A stretch of 64,000 bases of DNA from Pseudomonadota bacterium (GTDB lineage Bacteria > Pseudomonadota > Gammaproteobacteria > Xanthomonadales > Ahniellaceae): assembly GCA_022843465.1 (NCBI GenBank), contig JALHNO010000001.1:72687-136686 (forward strand), written 5' to 3'. The translations under genes and the position numbers were made by a program. Below are positions 17,903-26,767 of the stretch, in pieces (position 1 is the stretch's first letter; every line of letters starts with the position of its first letter). The notes under the pieces were generated by a model that ran no database searches, had not been told where the DNA came from, and was given only the letters and a program-made list of their open reading frames with translations.

Positions 17903-18585
17903 GTGCCTTCGAAATCAATACACCGGTGATCCGGCAACTGATCGTCAAGGACTGGATCCTGTTCCAGAAGCAGCTCGCTCTCTGTGTGACCGCCGGCATC
18001 GTGGCGCTGTGCCTGATCGGCATGGCCAAGGGCTGGAGCTTCTATCTCGGCTCGCTGCTGCTGATCATCGTGCTGGTGTCGGCCGCGTGTTTCTCGATCT
18101 CGACATCGATGCTCGTCGAACGCAAGGACCAGACCCTGGCTTTCGTGATGAGTCTGCCGGTGTCGCCGCTGGATTATTACCTGGCGAAGCTCGTTGGCAG
18201 CCTGATCACTTTCCTGGCGCCGTTTCTGGTGATTCTGGTGGGCACCGTTGCGGTCATCCTGCTGACGCCATTGCCGGATGGGCTGTTGATGCTTGCCCTG
18301 CTGCTGTTCGGCCATGTGCTGCTGGCTTATTCGGTCTCGCTCTGCGTCGCCATGGCAGTCGAGTCGGAAGGCTGGAACATCTTTGCCATGGTCGGCAGCA
18401 TGGTGCTGATCAATCCAATGATCATGCTGATCGGCCAGATCAAGTCGATCAGCAGCCATTTCGAGGGCGACCACGTCGTCTGGAACGCCCCTGCAATATC
18501 GATCCTGCTCACCCAGCTGATCGTCAGCATCGCCGTGCTGCTGATCACCGGCTGGGTGCATACGCGCAAGAAATCGTTCTACTGA
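17899..18585 (+). CDS. ABC-2-like transporter permease
   Basis: 228 residues with six hydrophobic segments. The order is a short cytoplasmic N-terminus, a helix pair (about 30-70), ERKDQTLAFVMSLPVSPLDYYLAKL (a typical ABC-2 cytoplasmic elbow), then four more helices and the basic end THTRKKSFY-like. The start is the ATG overlapping the ATPase stop. With the ATPase it probably forms an exporter of the Ytr/bacitracin-stress type; the substrate is unknown. Confidence 0.88.
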   Translation: MSAFEINTPVIRQLIVKDWILFQKQLALCVTAGIVALCLIGMAKGWSFYLGSLLLIIVLVSAACFSISTSMLVERKDQTLAFVMSLPVSPLDYYLAKLVGSLITFLAPFLVILVGTVAVILLTPLPDGLLMLALLLFGHVLLAYSVSLCVAMAVESEGWNIFAMVGSMVLINPMIMLIGQIKSISSHFEGDHVVWNAPAISILLTQLIVSIAVLLITGWVHTRKKSFY

Positions 18586-18626
18586 GCAGCGTGCCACGCG
18601 CGTAGACGTTGCCGGCAGACGACCGA

Positions 18627-19799
18627 ATGAACGCGCTCGAGGGAAATGCCGTGCAAGCCACAGCTCGCTTCCACTACATGGACAATCTGCGCGCACTGGC
18701 GATGCTGTCCGGGGTGATCTTCCATGCCGCACTCGCGTACAGCCCGCTGCTGCACCCGTTCTTTCCGACGGCGGATCGCGCGCAGTCGTTTGTCGTCGAT
18801 GTCGGCATCTGGTTTCTGCACCTGTTCCGGATGCCCTTGTTTTTCGTGGTTGCTGGCTTTTTTGCCTGCATGCTGGTGCAGCGGCGCGGACTCGGCGGCT
18901 TCTTCGGCAATCGCCTGAAGCGCATCGCGCTGCCGTTCGTGATCTTCTGGCCACTGGTCCATCTGGCGCTCAGCTGGAGCACCGTGCACGCAGCGGCGAG
19001 CGTGCAGCATCCCTCACCGATGCTGGTGATGATCCAGCAGTTCATGCAGATGGAAGATGCGCCGACCTTGCCACCCGGCACCGGCCATCTATGGTTCCTG
19101 TATTACCTGATGATCTTCTACGTGCTGATCTGGTCGGCGCGCAGCATGGGACTGCAGCGGCTCGACGATTCCCTGCGCAAGCTCGGTCCCATCTGGCATC
19201 TTGGTCTGCTGCCGCTCGTTCTGGTGCCGGCGCTGGCAGCGGTCAGTGCGCCGCATCCGGCGCCGGAGAGTCTGCTGCCGCAGTTCTGGGCACTCGGCTT
19301 CTACGCGCCGTTCTTCGCCTATGGCTATCTGTTGTTCGGGCAGGAGGACTGGCTGGCGCGCGCCCGGCGGATTGCACCCTGGTTGCTGCTGGCGAGCATC
19401 GCGCTGTATGCCGTGTTCCTGCAGCTGCTGGCGGGGCAGACCTACGATGCGGAAGATCCTTCCGCGTCACTTGCGCTGGCCGTGCTGGAGGCCTACATCA
19501 GCGTCTGGATGACCCTGGTCTGCCTGGTCGCCGGGCGCGCTCTGCTCAATCGCAGCAATCGCGTGCTGCGCTATCTGGCGGATGCTTCGTACTGGACCTA
19601 CATCATCCATCTGCCGGTCCTGTTTGCGATCCAGTACGCGCTGATGGATCTCGACTGGCACTGGGGCCTCAAGTTCAGCGTGGCACTGATCGCCACTTCG
19701 GGCATCTGCCTGCTCAGCTATCCGCTGGTTGTCCGCGGGCGCTTTCTCACCGCCCTGGTCGGTTCACGAGCGCCGGCTGCGAGCGCTGTGTCGGGCTGA
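18627..19799 (+). CDS. Acyltransferase-3 family membrane protein (OpgC-like)
   Basis: About 390 residues with ten or more membrane helices. The start MDNLRALAMLSGVIFHAALAY is diagnostic: R and the H of the first helix are the conserved acyltransferase-3 residues. RMPLFFVVAGFFACML follows and the protein ends in a basic loop. It resembles OpgC/MdoC and other O-acylases that modify cell-surface glycans. The ATG at 18627 is preferred to a TTG 18 nt upstream. It begins 41 bp after the permease and may be read through from that operon. Confidence 0.85.
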   Translation: MNALEGNAVQATARFHYMDNLRALAMLSGVIFHAALAYSPLLHPFFPTADRAQSFVVDVGIWFLHLFRMPLFFVVAGFFACMLVQRRGLGGFFGNRLKRIALPFVIFWPLVHLALSWSTVHAAASVQHPSPMLVMIQQFMQMEDAPTLPPGTGHLWFLYYLMIFYVLIWSARSMGLQRLDDSLRKLGPIWHLGLLPLVLVPALAAVSAPHPAPESLLPQFWALGFYAPFFAYGYLLFGQEDWLARARRIAPWLLLASIALYAVFLQLLAGQTYDAEDPSASLALAVLEAYISVWMTLVCLVAGRALLNRSNRVLRYLADASYWTYIIHLPVLFAIQYALMDLDWHWGLKFSVALIATSGICLLSYPLVVRGRFLTALVGSRAPAASAVSG

Positions 19800-20051
19800 G
19801 CGAAGCTTCAAATCGACATCGGGCGGCTCGGTCCGGCATCGCCAACTTTGCCGCAGTGCCGCAATTTTTTGCCCCGGTTACATTTGTTGACCATACGCCA
19901 GCGTACCGTTAGTCTCGGCGCCGGCAATGGGTCTCGAGTCCGAAACCAGCGCGCCGATTGCACCGATCTGTTGGGGAGAAACCGTAGAAAAACTATTGGG
20001 GCAGAGCCGCCAGGCATCTGCATGCACAGCCTATTCAAAGTTGAGGGACTT

Positions 20052-21140
20052 ATGAATACCGGAACACGTCGCACCCGCTACAACCTGCTGCCTGTCGCCC
20101 TGCTGCTCGCCCTGGGCGGGACCGCCACGGCCAATACGCTGAACCAGAATGTTTCCTGGACCGTCGATCGCGCCGGCACCACGGCCAAGTACCGCATCGT
20201 CGCCTATGGCGACTCCATCTACGCCGGCTACAACGGCTCGGTCAGCAATGCCGCCAAGTACTCGGCGCCAACGGTCGATGCGGAATACCTGTCAGCCCAG
20301 TGGAATGCTGATATCGAGAGCATCCGCCGCGCCAAGTCGGGCGCCGTGGCCTCGGATGTCTATCAGAACAAGATCGTCGCCGAACGCTCGTACATGCAGG
20401 CCAGCAGCACCCGCGTGGTGACCTTCGAGATGTGCGGCAATGATGGACTGCAGGCGCGTACCAGCTTCAAGTCGCAGAGCGGCACCTGCAACTACGGCGT
20501 GCTCGACACCGCAGTCGCCAACTGCAAGACCTATGTGGCATCGGCGATGGATTACATCAATGCCAATGCCAATGCCGGCGTCAAGCTCAAGGTGATCGCC
20601 AACCTCTACTATCCCGGTTACAACGCCGACAATGTGCAGAGCAGCTGCCGTGATGCCAGCACCGGCGCCACGGTCAATCTGCGTGACCGCTTCCTGCCGG
20701 CAATCGCCAAGATGAACTACTGGATGTGCGAGTACGCCCGCCAGAAGGGCTTCAAGTGTGCCGACAGCTTTGCGCAGTACATGGGCGCCGACTACGACAG
20801 CAATTCCGATGGTCAGATTGATTCGGATGCGCTGCGCTTCGTTGCCGGTGACACCGAGGCAGGCTACCTGACCCGGATCACTTCGACACTGCGCTCGACC
20901 TTGCGTGATGCCAACACCAAGTTCGTCACTTCCAGCAGCAGCTACGACTACATCCAGTCCGATGACACCCATCCGACCTATACCGGCGGAACCGTGTCTG
21001 CCGGCCTCTGGGGTGGCAGCACCGGTACCGGCGCACCGCGTTACACCAGCTTCACCGGTGGCAAGAGCCCGATCTGGAGCCAGTACGGCCATGAACGCAT
21101 GGGCTGGTCGTTGACGGTCTACAATCCGGCGACACCCTGA
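20052..21140 (+). CDS. Secreted SGNH/GDSL-type hydrolase
   Basis: 362 residues with a signal peptide (cleavage after TATA, about residue 27). The catalytic blocks are visible: AYGDSIYAG with Ser55, MCGNDG with Asn130, and SDDTHPTYTG with Asp305 and His307. Several Cys suggest disulphides, and DYDSNSDGQIDSD looks like a calcium loop. GAGGG precedes the ATG. About 250 bp of leader separates it from the acyltransferase. It is probably a secreted esterase or lipase acting on polysaccharide or lipid; the substrate is unknown. Confidence 0.85.
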   Translation: MNTGTRRTRYNLLPVALLLALGGTATANTLNQNVSWTVDRAGTTAKYRIVAYGDSIYAGYNGSVSNAAKYSAPTVDAEYLSAQWNADIESIRRAKSGAVASDVYQNKIVAERSYMQASSTRVVTFEMCGNDGLQARTSFKSQSGTCNYGVLDTAVANCKTYVASAMDYINANANAGVKLKVIANLYYPGYNADNVQSSCRDASTGATVNLRDRFLPAIAKMNYWMCEYARQKGFKCADSFAQYMGADYDSNSDGQIDSDALRFVAGDTEAGYLTRITSTLRSTLRDANTKFVTSSSSYDYIQSDDTHPTYTGGTVSAGLWGGSTGTGAPRYTSFTGGKSPIWSQYGHERMGWSLTVYNPATP

Positions 21141-21268
21141 TCGGACCGAGCTGAAGCGCGCCTGCTTCCGTTCGATTCCGCTCAGCCTCGTTGCCTGCCG
21201 GCAGTCGCCGGTGGGCAACGCTGCTGGATTCCGGATGCTTCGGCAGCTCCGCCGCTCAGTGCACGGGT

Positions 21269-21979
21269 ATGAAAGACAGTCGCAGTCAGCACGCCGTGTC
21301 GTCCACAATGGACGCCGATGGCGTGCGCGTGGTGCGCGCGCCGGCAGCTGCCAGCGCGCGAGTGTGGGCGATGGTGTTGATCGCTGTGGCCATGATTGTT
21401 GCCGGTGTCATTGCCTTCCAGCGGTTCGCTGCGCCGCCGCCATCCAGTGCCGCAGAGCAGGTGCACGGGCAGGGGGTGGCTGGCGTGGACAGCCATACAG
21501 ACCAGCCGCGTCGCAGCAGCGCCGACAACGACCAAATGCCGCCGCGACGTGCGCCACTGCGGGTCTCTTCAGCGACCTCATCACAGCTCGACGACGCCCG
21601 CAGCGGAGATGAGAATGATCTGGCCAGTTATATCTCGCCCGACGATCCGGAACCGACGATGACCGAAGTGATCGAGGCCCTGCGTGCCTCCGGCGAACAC
21701 GGCGGCCTGGCCGCGTTCAATCCGCCCGGAACCAGCCCGCCGCTGATGGGACTGGCGGTGCCCGAAGATTTTGAATTGCCGCCAGGCTATGTGCGTCATC
21801 ACCAGGTGACCGATGCTGGCGAGCCGATCGAGGCGATCCTGATGTTCTCGCCCGATCATGTGTTTCGTGATGCCGATGGCCAGCCGATTGCGATTCCGGA
21901 GGATCGCGTGGTGCCGCCGGAACTGGCCCCGCCTGGCCTTCCGATCCGACCGATCACACTGCCCCCGCCCCCCGAATGA
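21269..21979 (+). CDS. Membrane-anchored protein of unknown function
   Basis: About 236 residues, with start uncertain between 21269 and a Met 13 residues later. One transmembrane helix (VWAMVLIAVAMIVAGVIAF) follows a short cytoplasmic N-terminus. The periplasmic part is Pro-, Asp- and Glu-rich and low in complexity, ending in PITLPPPPE. I recognise no domain. Its stop overlaps the start of the Lnt-like gene (ATGA), so the two are translationally coupled and probably functionally linked. Confidence 0.7.
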   Translation: MKDSRSQHAVSSTMDADGVRVVRAPAAASARVWAMVLIAVAMIVAGVIAFQRFAAPPPSSAAEQVHGQGVAGVDSHTDQPRRSSADNDQMPPRRAPLRVSSATSSQLDDARSGDENDLASYISPDDPEPTMTEVIEALRASGEHGGLAAFNPPGTSPPLMGLAVPEDFELPPGYVRHHQVTDAGEPIEAILMFSPDHVFRDADGQPIAIPEDRVVPPELAPPGLPIRPITLPPPPE

Positions 21980-24483
21980 CGGCCACCGCAGCGAACTCCG
22001 ACGCGGGCGCAGGCGTCCGCTGGTACAGGCTGGGCGGAATCATCGCCAGCGCCCTGCTGCTTGCCTTGTATGCCCGCGGCGAACTGGCCTGGCCGCTCGG
22101 CTTCATCCTGTTGGTGCCGTGGCTGCTGAGCTTGAACAAGGTGACTACGATCGGCGGCGTGCTGGCCAATGCACTGCTGATGACCGTCGCCTATGTGCTG
22201 GCAGCGTTTGCCTGGTTCGCCAGTGCCCTGACCGCATTCACCGGACTTGATGGGGCAAGCGCAGTGCTCGTGCTGTGTGCGCTGGCGCCGGTGTTGCAGC
22301 CGCAACTGCTGGCCTACGCGTTGACCCGGCATCTGATCGCAGCGCGCTGCGGCCCGTTGCTGCGGATGCTGGCCGCGGCCGCCGCCTGGGTAGGCTGTGA
22401 GTGGTTCTGCGGAAAACTGTTCGGCGACACCCTCGGGCATGGCCTGTATCCCTCGGCGTATCTGCGCCAGCTGGCCGATCTCGGTGGTGCCGCCGGTCTG
22501 AGCCTGCTGCTGATCCTGATCAATGAGCTGCTCGCCCTGGCCTGGTTGCGCTGGCGCACTGCGCCGCGCAGCGGACTGCCGCCGCTGGCGCTGGCTGCCG
22601 CGCTCGTTGTCCTGATGTTTGGCTATGGCGGCTGGCGGAGCGCGCAGCTGCAGTCGCTGTTGTCGACACCGGCGCCGTCGCTACGCATCGGCATGGTGCA
22701 GACGGCCATCGTCGATTACGAAAGGCTGCGCCAGGAAATCGGCGCCTACGCGGTGGTCCGCGAAGTCCTGGACACCCACTTTGCGCTGTCGCGTGCTGCC
22801 ATCGAGCAGCATGGCGTGGACGCGCTGCTGTGGTCGGAGACGGTCTATCCCACCACGTTCGGCCATCCTCGCAATGAGGACGGCGCGGCGCTGGACCAGG
22901 AGATCCTCGACTTTGTCACCGCGGCCGGGGTGCCCCTGGTGTTTGGCAGCTACGATCTCGATGCCGCCGGCGAATACAACGCCGCGGTCTTTGTCGAGCC
23001 GGTTGCCGGTCTGCTCGGCTACTACCGCAAGACCCATCCGTTTCCACTGACCGAGCATGTGCCGTCCTGGCTGGACGGACCGATGATTCGGCGCCTGCTG
23101 CCCTGGACCGGTGGCTGGCAACCGGGCACCGGCGCGCGGGTGTTTCCGCTGCGCAGCGCGGATGGCCGTGAGCTGATTGTGCTGCCGCTGATCTGCCTCG
23201 ATGGTGTACGTCCGTCGATGGCCATCGAGGGCAGGCGTCTCGGTGCCCAGGCAATCCTCAGTCTGTCCAATGATTCCTGGTTCAGCAGCGCACCGCTGGG
23301 TGCGCGCCTGCATCTGGCGGTCGCCGCCTTCCGCAGCATCGAAACCCGGATGCCGCAGCTGCGCGTCACCAGCAATGGCCTGAGCGCCATCATCGATCCG
23401 GCTGGCGCATTGATCGCGGCGACGGCAATGGGGGATCGCGCGGTACTCGCAGGTGATATCCCCTTGCGCGATCCACCGGCGACCCTGGTGGTGCGCTGGG
23501 GTAACTGGGTAGGGCCGGCCGGGCTTGCGCTGCTGCTGGCTCTGTCGCTGCAGCTGGGTCTTCGTTCATGGCGTGAACGATTGGCCAGTCGCCGAAGCGC
23601 TGACGCGGCAGCGACCACGCTGGCGCAGCAAGGCGATCTCGGCGGTGTCGTGCTGCTGACACCCCTGGCGCGACTGCTCACCGCGCTGTTGCGCCTCGGC
23701 GCCGCGCTCGGTCTGGTTTGGCTGGGCATGGACATGCTGTTGCGTGACGGTCTGCAGGTGAACTCGCTGGCACAGATCCGCTGGTATCTCTGGGCGGTGC
23801 TGGCACCGGCGGTCGCCGCCTGGGTGCTGCAACGTGCCTTCACCGCCAGGGCGAGCATCGGCAACGGCATGCTGATCCTCCAGCAGCGCCATCAGCGCAT
23901 TGAAGTGCCGCTCGCCAGCATCGTGCTCTTGCAGCCCTGGCGTGTGCCATTGCCGAGCAGTGGCGTTGATCTGAAGCTCGCCTCCGGTCGGCGATTCCAA
24001 TACGGCATTGCCTGCGCAGACCCGGTCGCCCTGCTGCACGCACTCGCCGACGCCGGTGCACCGGTGCTGTTCTCCGGCGCTCGCGCAGCCGCGATTGCCG
24101 AATACGCGGCGCTGCGCGTGCGCGTTCGCAAACCCTGGCTGGATCATCCGCTGCTGAAATTCCTGCTGTTCCCGCTGGTGCCGGCGCTGCCCGCCTTTCG
24201 GCTGCACCAGTACATCGCCTTCGGTGGCGCCTTTGGCGAGTACCACACCTATGGGCTGGAGGCTTACCTGCTCGGTCTGCTGATCTGGTGGGCGGCCTGG
24301 TCGATCGGACTGATGATGCTCGCCGCCGTGCTGCGGATCGTCATCGAGGGGCTCACTCTGGCCCTGCTGGCGGCGCGCGCGCGGAATCGGGCAAGTCTCA
24401 GAGCGGCGCTGGAAACCGGCGCGCGCCTGGTCTTCTACGTTGGCGTACCCGTCTGGCTGGTGTTGCGCATGGTCGCGCCTTGA
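21976..24483 (+). CDS. Apolipoprotein N-acyltransferase homologue with extra C-terminal membrane domain
   Basis: 835 residues against about 510 for Lnt. The N-terminal half is Lnt-like: membrane helices to about 220, then a nitrilase domain with the catalytic triad E288 (LLWSETVYP), K352 (YYRKTHPFPLTEH) and C407 (PLICLDG). After a last Lnt-like helix, about 310 further residues hold four to six membrane helices around a small beta-rich insert (IEVPLASIVLLQPWRVPLP). No homologue of that part comes to mind. The triad is intact, so acyl transfer is plausible. Whether this is the housekeeping Lnt or a paralogue for a special substrate is open. Confidence 0.85.
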   Translation: MTATAANSDAGAGVRWYRLGGIIASALLLALYARGELAWPLGFILLVPWLLSLNKVTTIGGVLANALLMTVAYVLAAFAWFASALTAFTGLDGASAVLVLCALAPVLQPQLLAYALTRHLIAARCGPLLRMLAAAAAWVGCEWFCGKLFGDTLGHGLYPSAYLRQLADLGGAAGLSLLLILINELLALAWLRWRTAPRSGLPPLALAAALVVLMFGYGGWRSAQLQSLLSTPAPSLRIGMVQTAIVDYERLRQEIGAYAVVREVLDTHFALSRAAIEQHGVDALLWSETVYPTTFGHPRNEDGAALDQEILDFVTAAGVPLVFGSYDLDAAGEYNAAVFVEPVAGLLGYYRKTHPFPLTEHVPSWLDGPMIRRLLPWTGGWQPGTGARVFPLRSADGRELIVLPLICLDGVRPSMAIEGRRLGAQAILSLSNDSWFSSAPLGARLHLAVAAFRSIETRMPQLRVTSNGLSAIIDPAGALIAATAMGDRAVLAGDIPLRDPPATLVVRWGNWVGPAGLALLLALSLQLGLRSWRERLASRRSADAAATTLAQQGDLGGVVLLTPLARLLTALLRLGAALGLVWLGMDMLLRDGLQVNSLAQIRWYLWAVLAPAVAAWVLQRAFTARASIGNGMLILQQRHQRIEVPLASIVLLQPWRVPLPSSGVDLKLASGRRFQYGIACADPVALLHALADAGAPVLFSGARAAAIAEYAALRVRVRKPWLDHPLLKFLLFPLVPALPAFRLHQYIAFGGAFGEYHTYGLEAYLLGLLIWWAAWSIGLMMLAAVLRIVIEGLTLALLAARARNRASLRAALETGARLVFYVGVPVWLVLRMVAP

Positions 24484-24518
24484 ACCCGACCGCCGTACAG
24501 GATTGGACGAAGAAGTGC

Positions 24519-24551
24519 GGCGCCGACCGCGCGACAGAAGCGATCGGCGCC
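24519..24551. terminator. Bidirectional terminator-like hairpin
   Basis: GGCGCCGA (24519-24526) pairs with TCGGCGCC (24544-24551), and an outer TACAGG/CCTGTA pair flanks it. It lies between the converging ends of the Lnt-like gene and the following minus-strand gene. Confidence 0.6.
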
Positions 24552-24558
24552 TGTATCT

Positions 24559-26472
24559 TCAGTATTTCAGTTTGACTGTCCAGTCTCCGCGCAGATCCCA
24601 GAAATAGGACTTCTTGTTGTTGAGCACACGGCTGTCGGCATTGGTACCCGGCTTGAGCGCGGCATTGTTGCCATCGGTCGTGAACATTCCGCGCCAACCG
24701 TAGCCAAAGCGACCACCGGCTGAACTGATCGCGCTGGTGAAGCCCGCGGGCGTGTCGTAAAAAACCTTTCCGCGTCCCATCAAGGCCAGACCGTTCTGAT
24801 ACAGCAGGATCGAATCGGCGTTGTTCTTGAAGCCGTACATGAGATCGTCATAAGACACGTCAGGCCAGTTTTCATCAGGCACCGTGATGCTGCAGCCCTC
24901 GTGGATATAGAACGACTGGCCGGTGAACATCAGGGTACGGTTGGTCCAGAGAGAGCGCGCCAGACTCCACTCGGCACTGCCGCCGATCGGCGCCGCGCTC
25001 GGCGTGTACTGCCAACGGCCGTTGTTGCTGGTGCGCACCCAGGCGAACGGCGTGCCGCCAACGGCCAACTCGATCAGCGCGGGATTGTTGACATCAGCGA
25101 AGGTTGAGTTGAGACCCGTGGAATGCGCGGCGATGCCGCGCAGCACGCTGGGTTCACGCAGCGACATGATGTACATGAACATGTTGGCCTGATCGTATTC
25201 GAGCGAAGGCAGCAATCCGGTCGGATCGGCCTTGCGCAGCTCCTGGTTCATCTCCCAGGGTGTGCGCAGACCGCTGTTGGCCTCGGTCACGCCACTGGTC
25301 CGATACTGGCTGGCATGGCCGACGCCCAGGCGGTGGCTGTGGTTGCGATCGAAGTAGTCGGCGATCACGCGTTGCTCGAGCAGCGGGTCGTGCCGCCACT
25401 GCATGGCCGGTGCATTGAAGTCGTAGGGCGTGGTGCGTTCGAACTCCACCGCCTGCGGCCGGCCATTGGCATCCAGCGGTCCATTGCCGAAGCGATCGAG
25501 CAGGGTGTTTCCGAAGCGGTCGCGGAACACCGGATTGACCGCCACGCCCCTGGCATCGATCCGCGAGACCATGATTTCCGGGCGCGCGATCGGATTGGCC
25601 AGGCTGCGATCAGCCGCGGTCAGTTCGGGATGTCGCTGCGCGGTGGAATTGATGCGCACCGTGACGGGTGCGCCGATGCCGCTGACCGAAGTCAGGCGAT
25701 CGACGTAGTCCTCATGCAGATAGAAAATGTCCTGCCACTGCACGTTTTCGAAAGTGCGTACCGTGCCGGTCAGGGTCTGCGACGAAAACGGCCAGGTAAT
25801 GCGCGGGAAGACGACGTTGTTGGGAACTTCGACTTTCAGATTCTCGTTGTTGCCGACCAACTGGTACAGGCTTTCCCAATTGCCATCGAGGTCGGACAGC
25901 ACGATATCGGCGCGCGGATTGATCCGTTCCGGATGCAGGACCAGATACTGCTTGCCATTCTCGACCGAGCGGAACAACACGCGACGGAACAAGGTGGCTT
26001 CGGGGAAGGATCCGACCAGGGTCACGCCCCGCAGACTTGGATAGGATGCGCGCACCGCGTTCAGAAAGCGACGGATCGCGAGCAGGGTACGGCCGTCCTG
26101 ATGCTGCACACCGCGATAGACATCAGCGAGCAGGAAGCGTGTCGAATAGCCTTCACGTACCAGGTCGTCACGATGATTGATCAGGTGATTGCGCACCGTG
26201 GCATTCAATTCCGGCGATGACGATTGCAGCAGACGCGGATCCACCAGAACGATGGCCAGTCCGAGGCTGCCGCCCAGCGGTGTCGCCGGCTCGAAGTCCA
26301 TCAGGCTCAGGCTGTTGATCTCCAGCACGCCATCGCCATCGAGGTCAAAATCGCTGTAGCTATCCGCAATCTGCGCCACCGAGGGCGGTGGCAGTGGCGG
26401 CGGGATGATAATTGCCGCGCCGGCACCACCGAGGAAAGTAAGCGTCACTCCCAACACCAGCATTCTGAACAT
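24559..26472 (-). CDS. Secreted protein with possible caspase/gingipain-like fold
   Basis: 637 residues; the ATG at 26472 has AGGGAG about 10 nt upstream and opens a signal peptide. DFDLDGDGVLEIN near the N-terminus resembles an EF-hand-like calcium loop. LGLAIVLVDPRLL ... LAIRRFLNAVRASYPSLRGVTLVGSFPEA has the alternating strand-helix pattern of C25/caspase-like domains, and a later His-Cys pair (H450 in AAHSTGLNS, C527 in YIHEGCSI) is in the right order for that dyad. No family signature is complete, so the peptidase assignment is tentative. It is followed upstream by a beta-barrel gene on the same strand, 300 bp away. Confidence 0.65.
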   Translation of the reverse strand: MFRMLVLGVTLTFLGGAGAAIIIPPPLPPPSVAQIADSYSDFDLDGDGVLEINSLSLMDFEPATPLGGSLGLAIVLVDPRLLQSSSPELNATVRNHLINHRDDLVREGYSTRFLLADVYRGVQHQDGRTLLAIRRFLNAVRASYPSLRGVTLVGSFPEATLFRRVLFRSVENGKQYLVLHPERINPRADIVLSDLDGNWESLYQLVGNNENLKVEVPNNVVFPRITWPFSSQTLTGTVRTFENVQWQDIFYLHEDYVDRLTSVSGIGAPVTVRINSTAQRHPELTAADRSLANPIARPEIMVSRIDARGVAVNPVFRDRFGNTLLDRFGNGPLDANGRPQAVEFERTTPYDFNAPAMQWRHDPLLEQRVIADYFDRNHSHRLGVGHASQYRTSGVTEANSGLRTPWEMNQELRKADPTGLLPSLEYDQANMFMYIMSLREPSVLRGIAAHSTGLNSTFADVNNPALIELAVGGTPFAWVRTSNNGRWQYTPSAAPIGGSAEWSLARSLWTNRTLMFTGQSFYIHEGCSITVPDENWPDVSYDDLMYGFKNNADSILLYQNGLALMGRGKVFYDTPAGFTSAISSAGGRFGYGWRGMFTTDGNNAALKPGTNADSRVLNNKKSYFWDLRGDWTVKLKY

Positions 26473-26767
26473 GATGTTTTGCTCCCTTGGGCCCGCAAGA
26501 AATTTGCGGGGCTCGGAGCAAAGGCGGTATTCAGCGCGCGACTCTGACATCGCCACCAGGCGTCTTCTCAGCCGTTGCCCGGTGGCCGCGGTACGTCCCG
26601 CGTGGGAGCCAGCGTGCGCCCTGGCCCGGATGTCCGAGCGGGCCTTGCTGCCTGGTTCAGGAGTGGCTGCCGTCCGGCCGCCACCCAAAGTACAGCGGAG
26701 TCGGGCGACCTCGTCCGGACGCGAACACGTCCGCGACGATTCCCGACTCCGCGATCAACCACCGACT

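Noticed and set aside
19860..20051. Long leader before the SGNH hydrolase as a cyclic-di-GMP riboswitch
   Set aside because: Some GC-rich pairing and GAAACC segments are present, but the conserved core of known c-di-GMP classes could not be matched.
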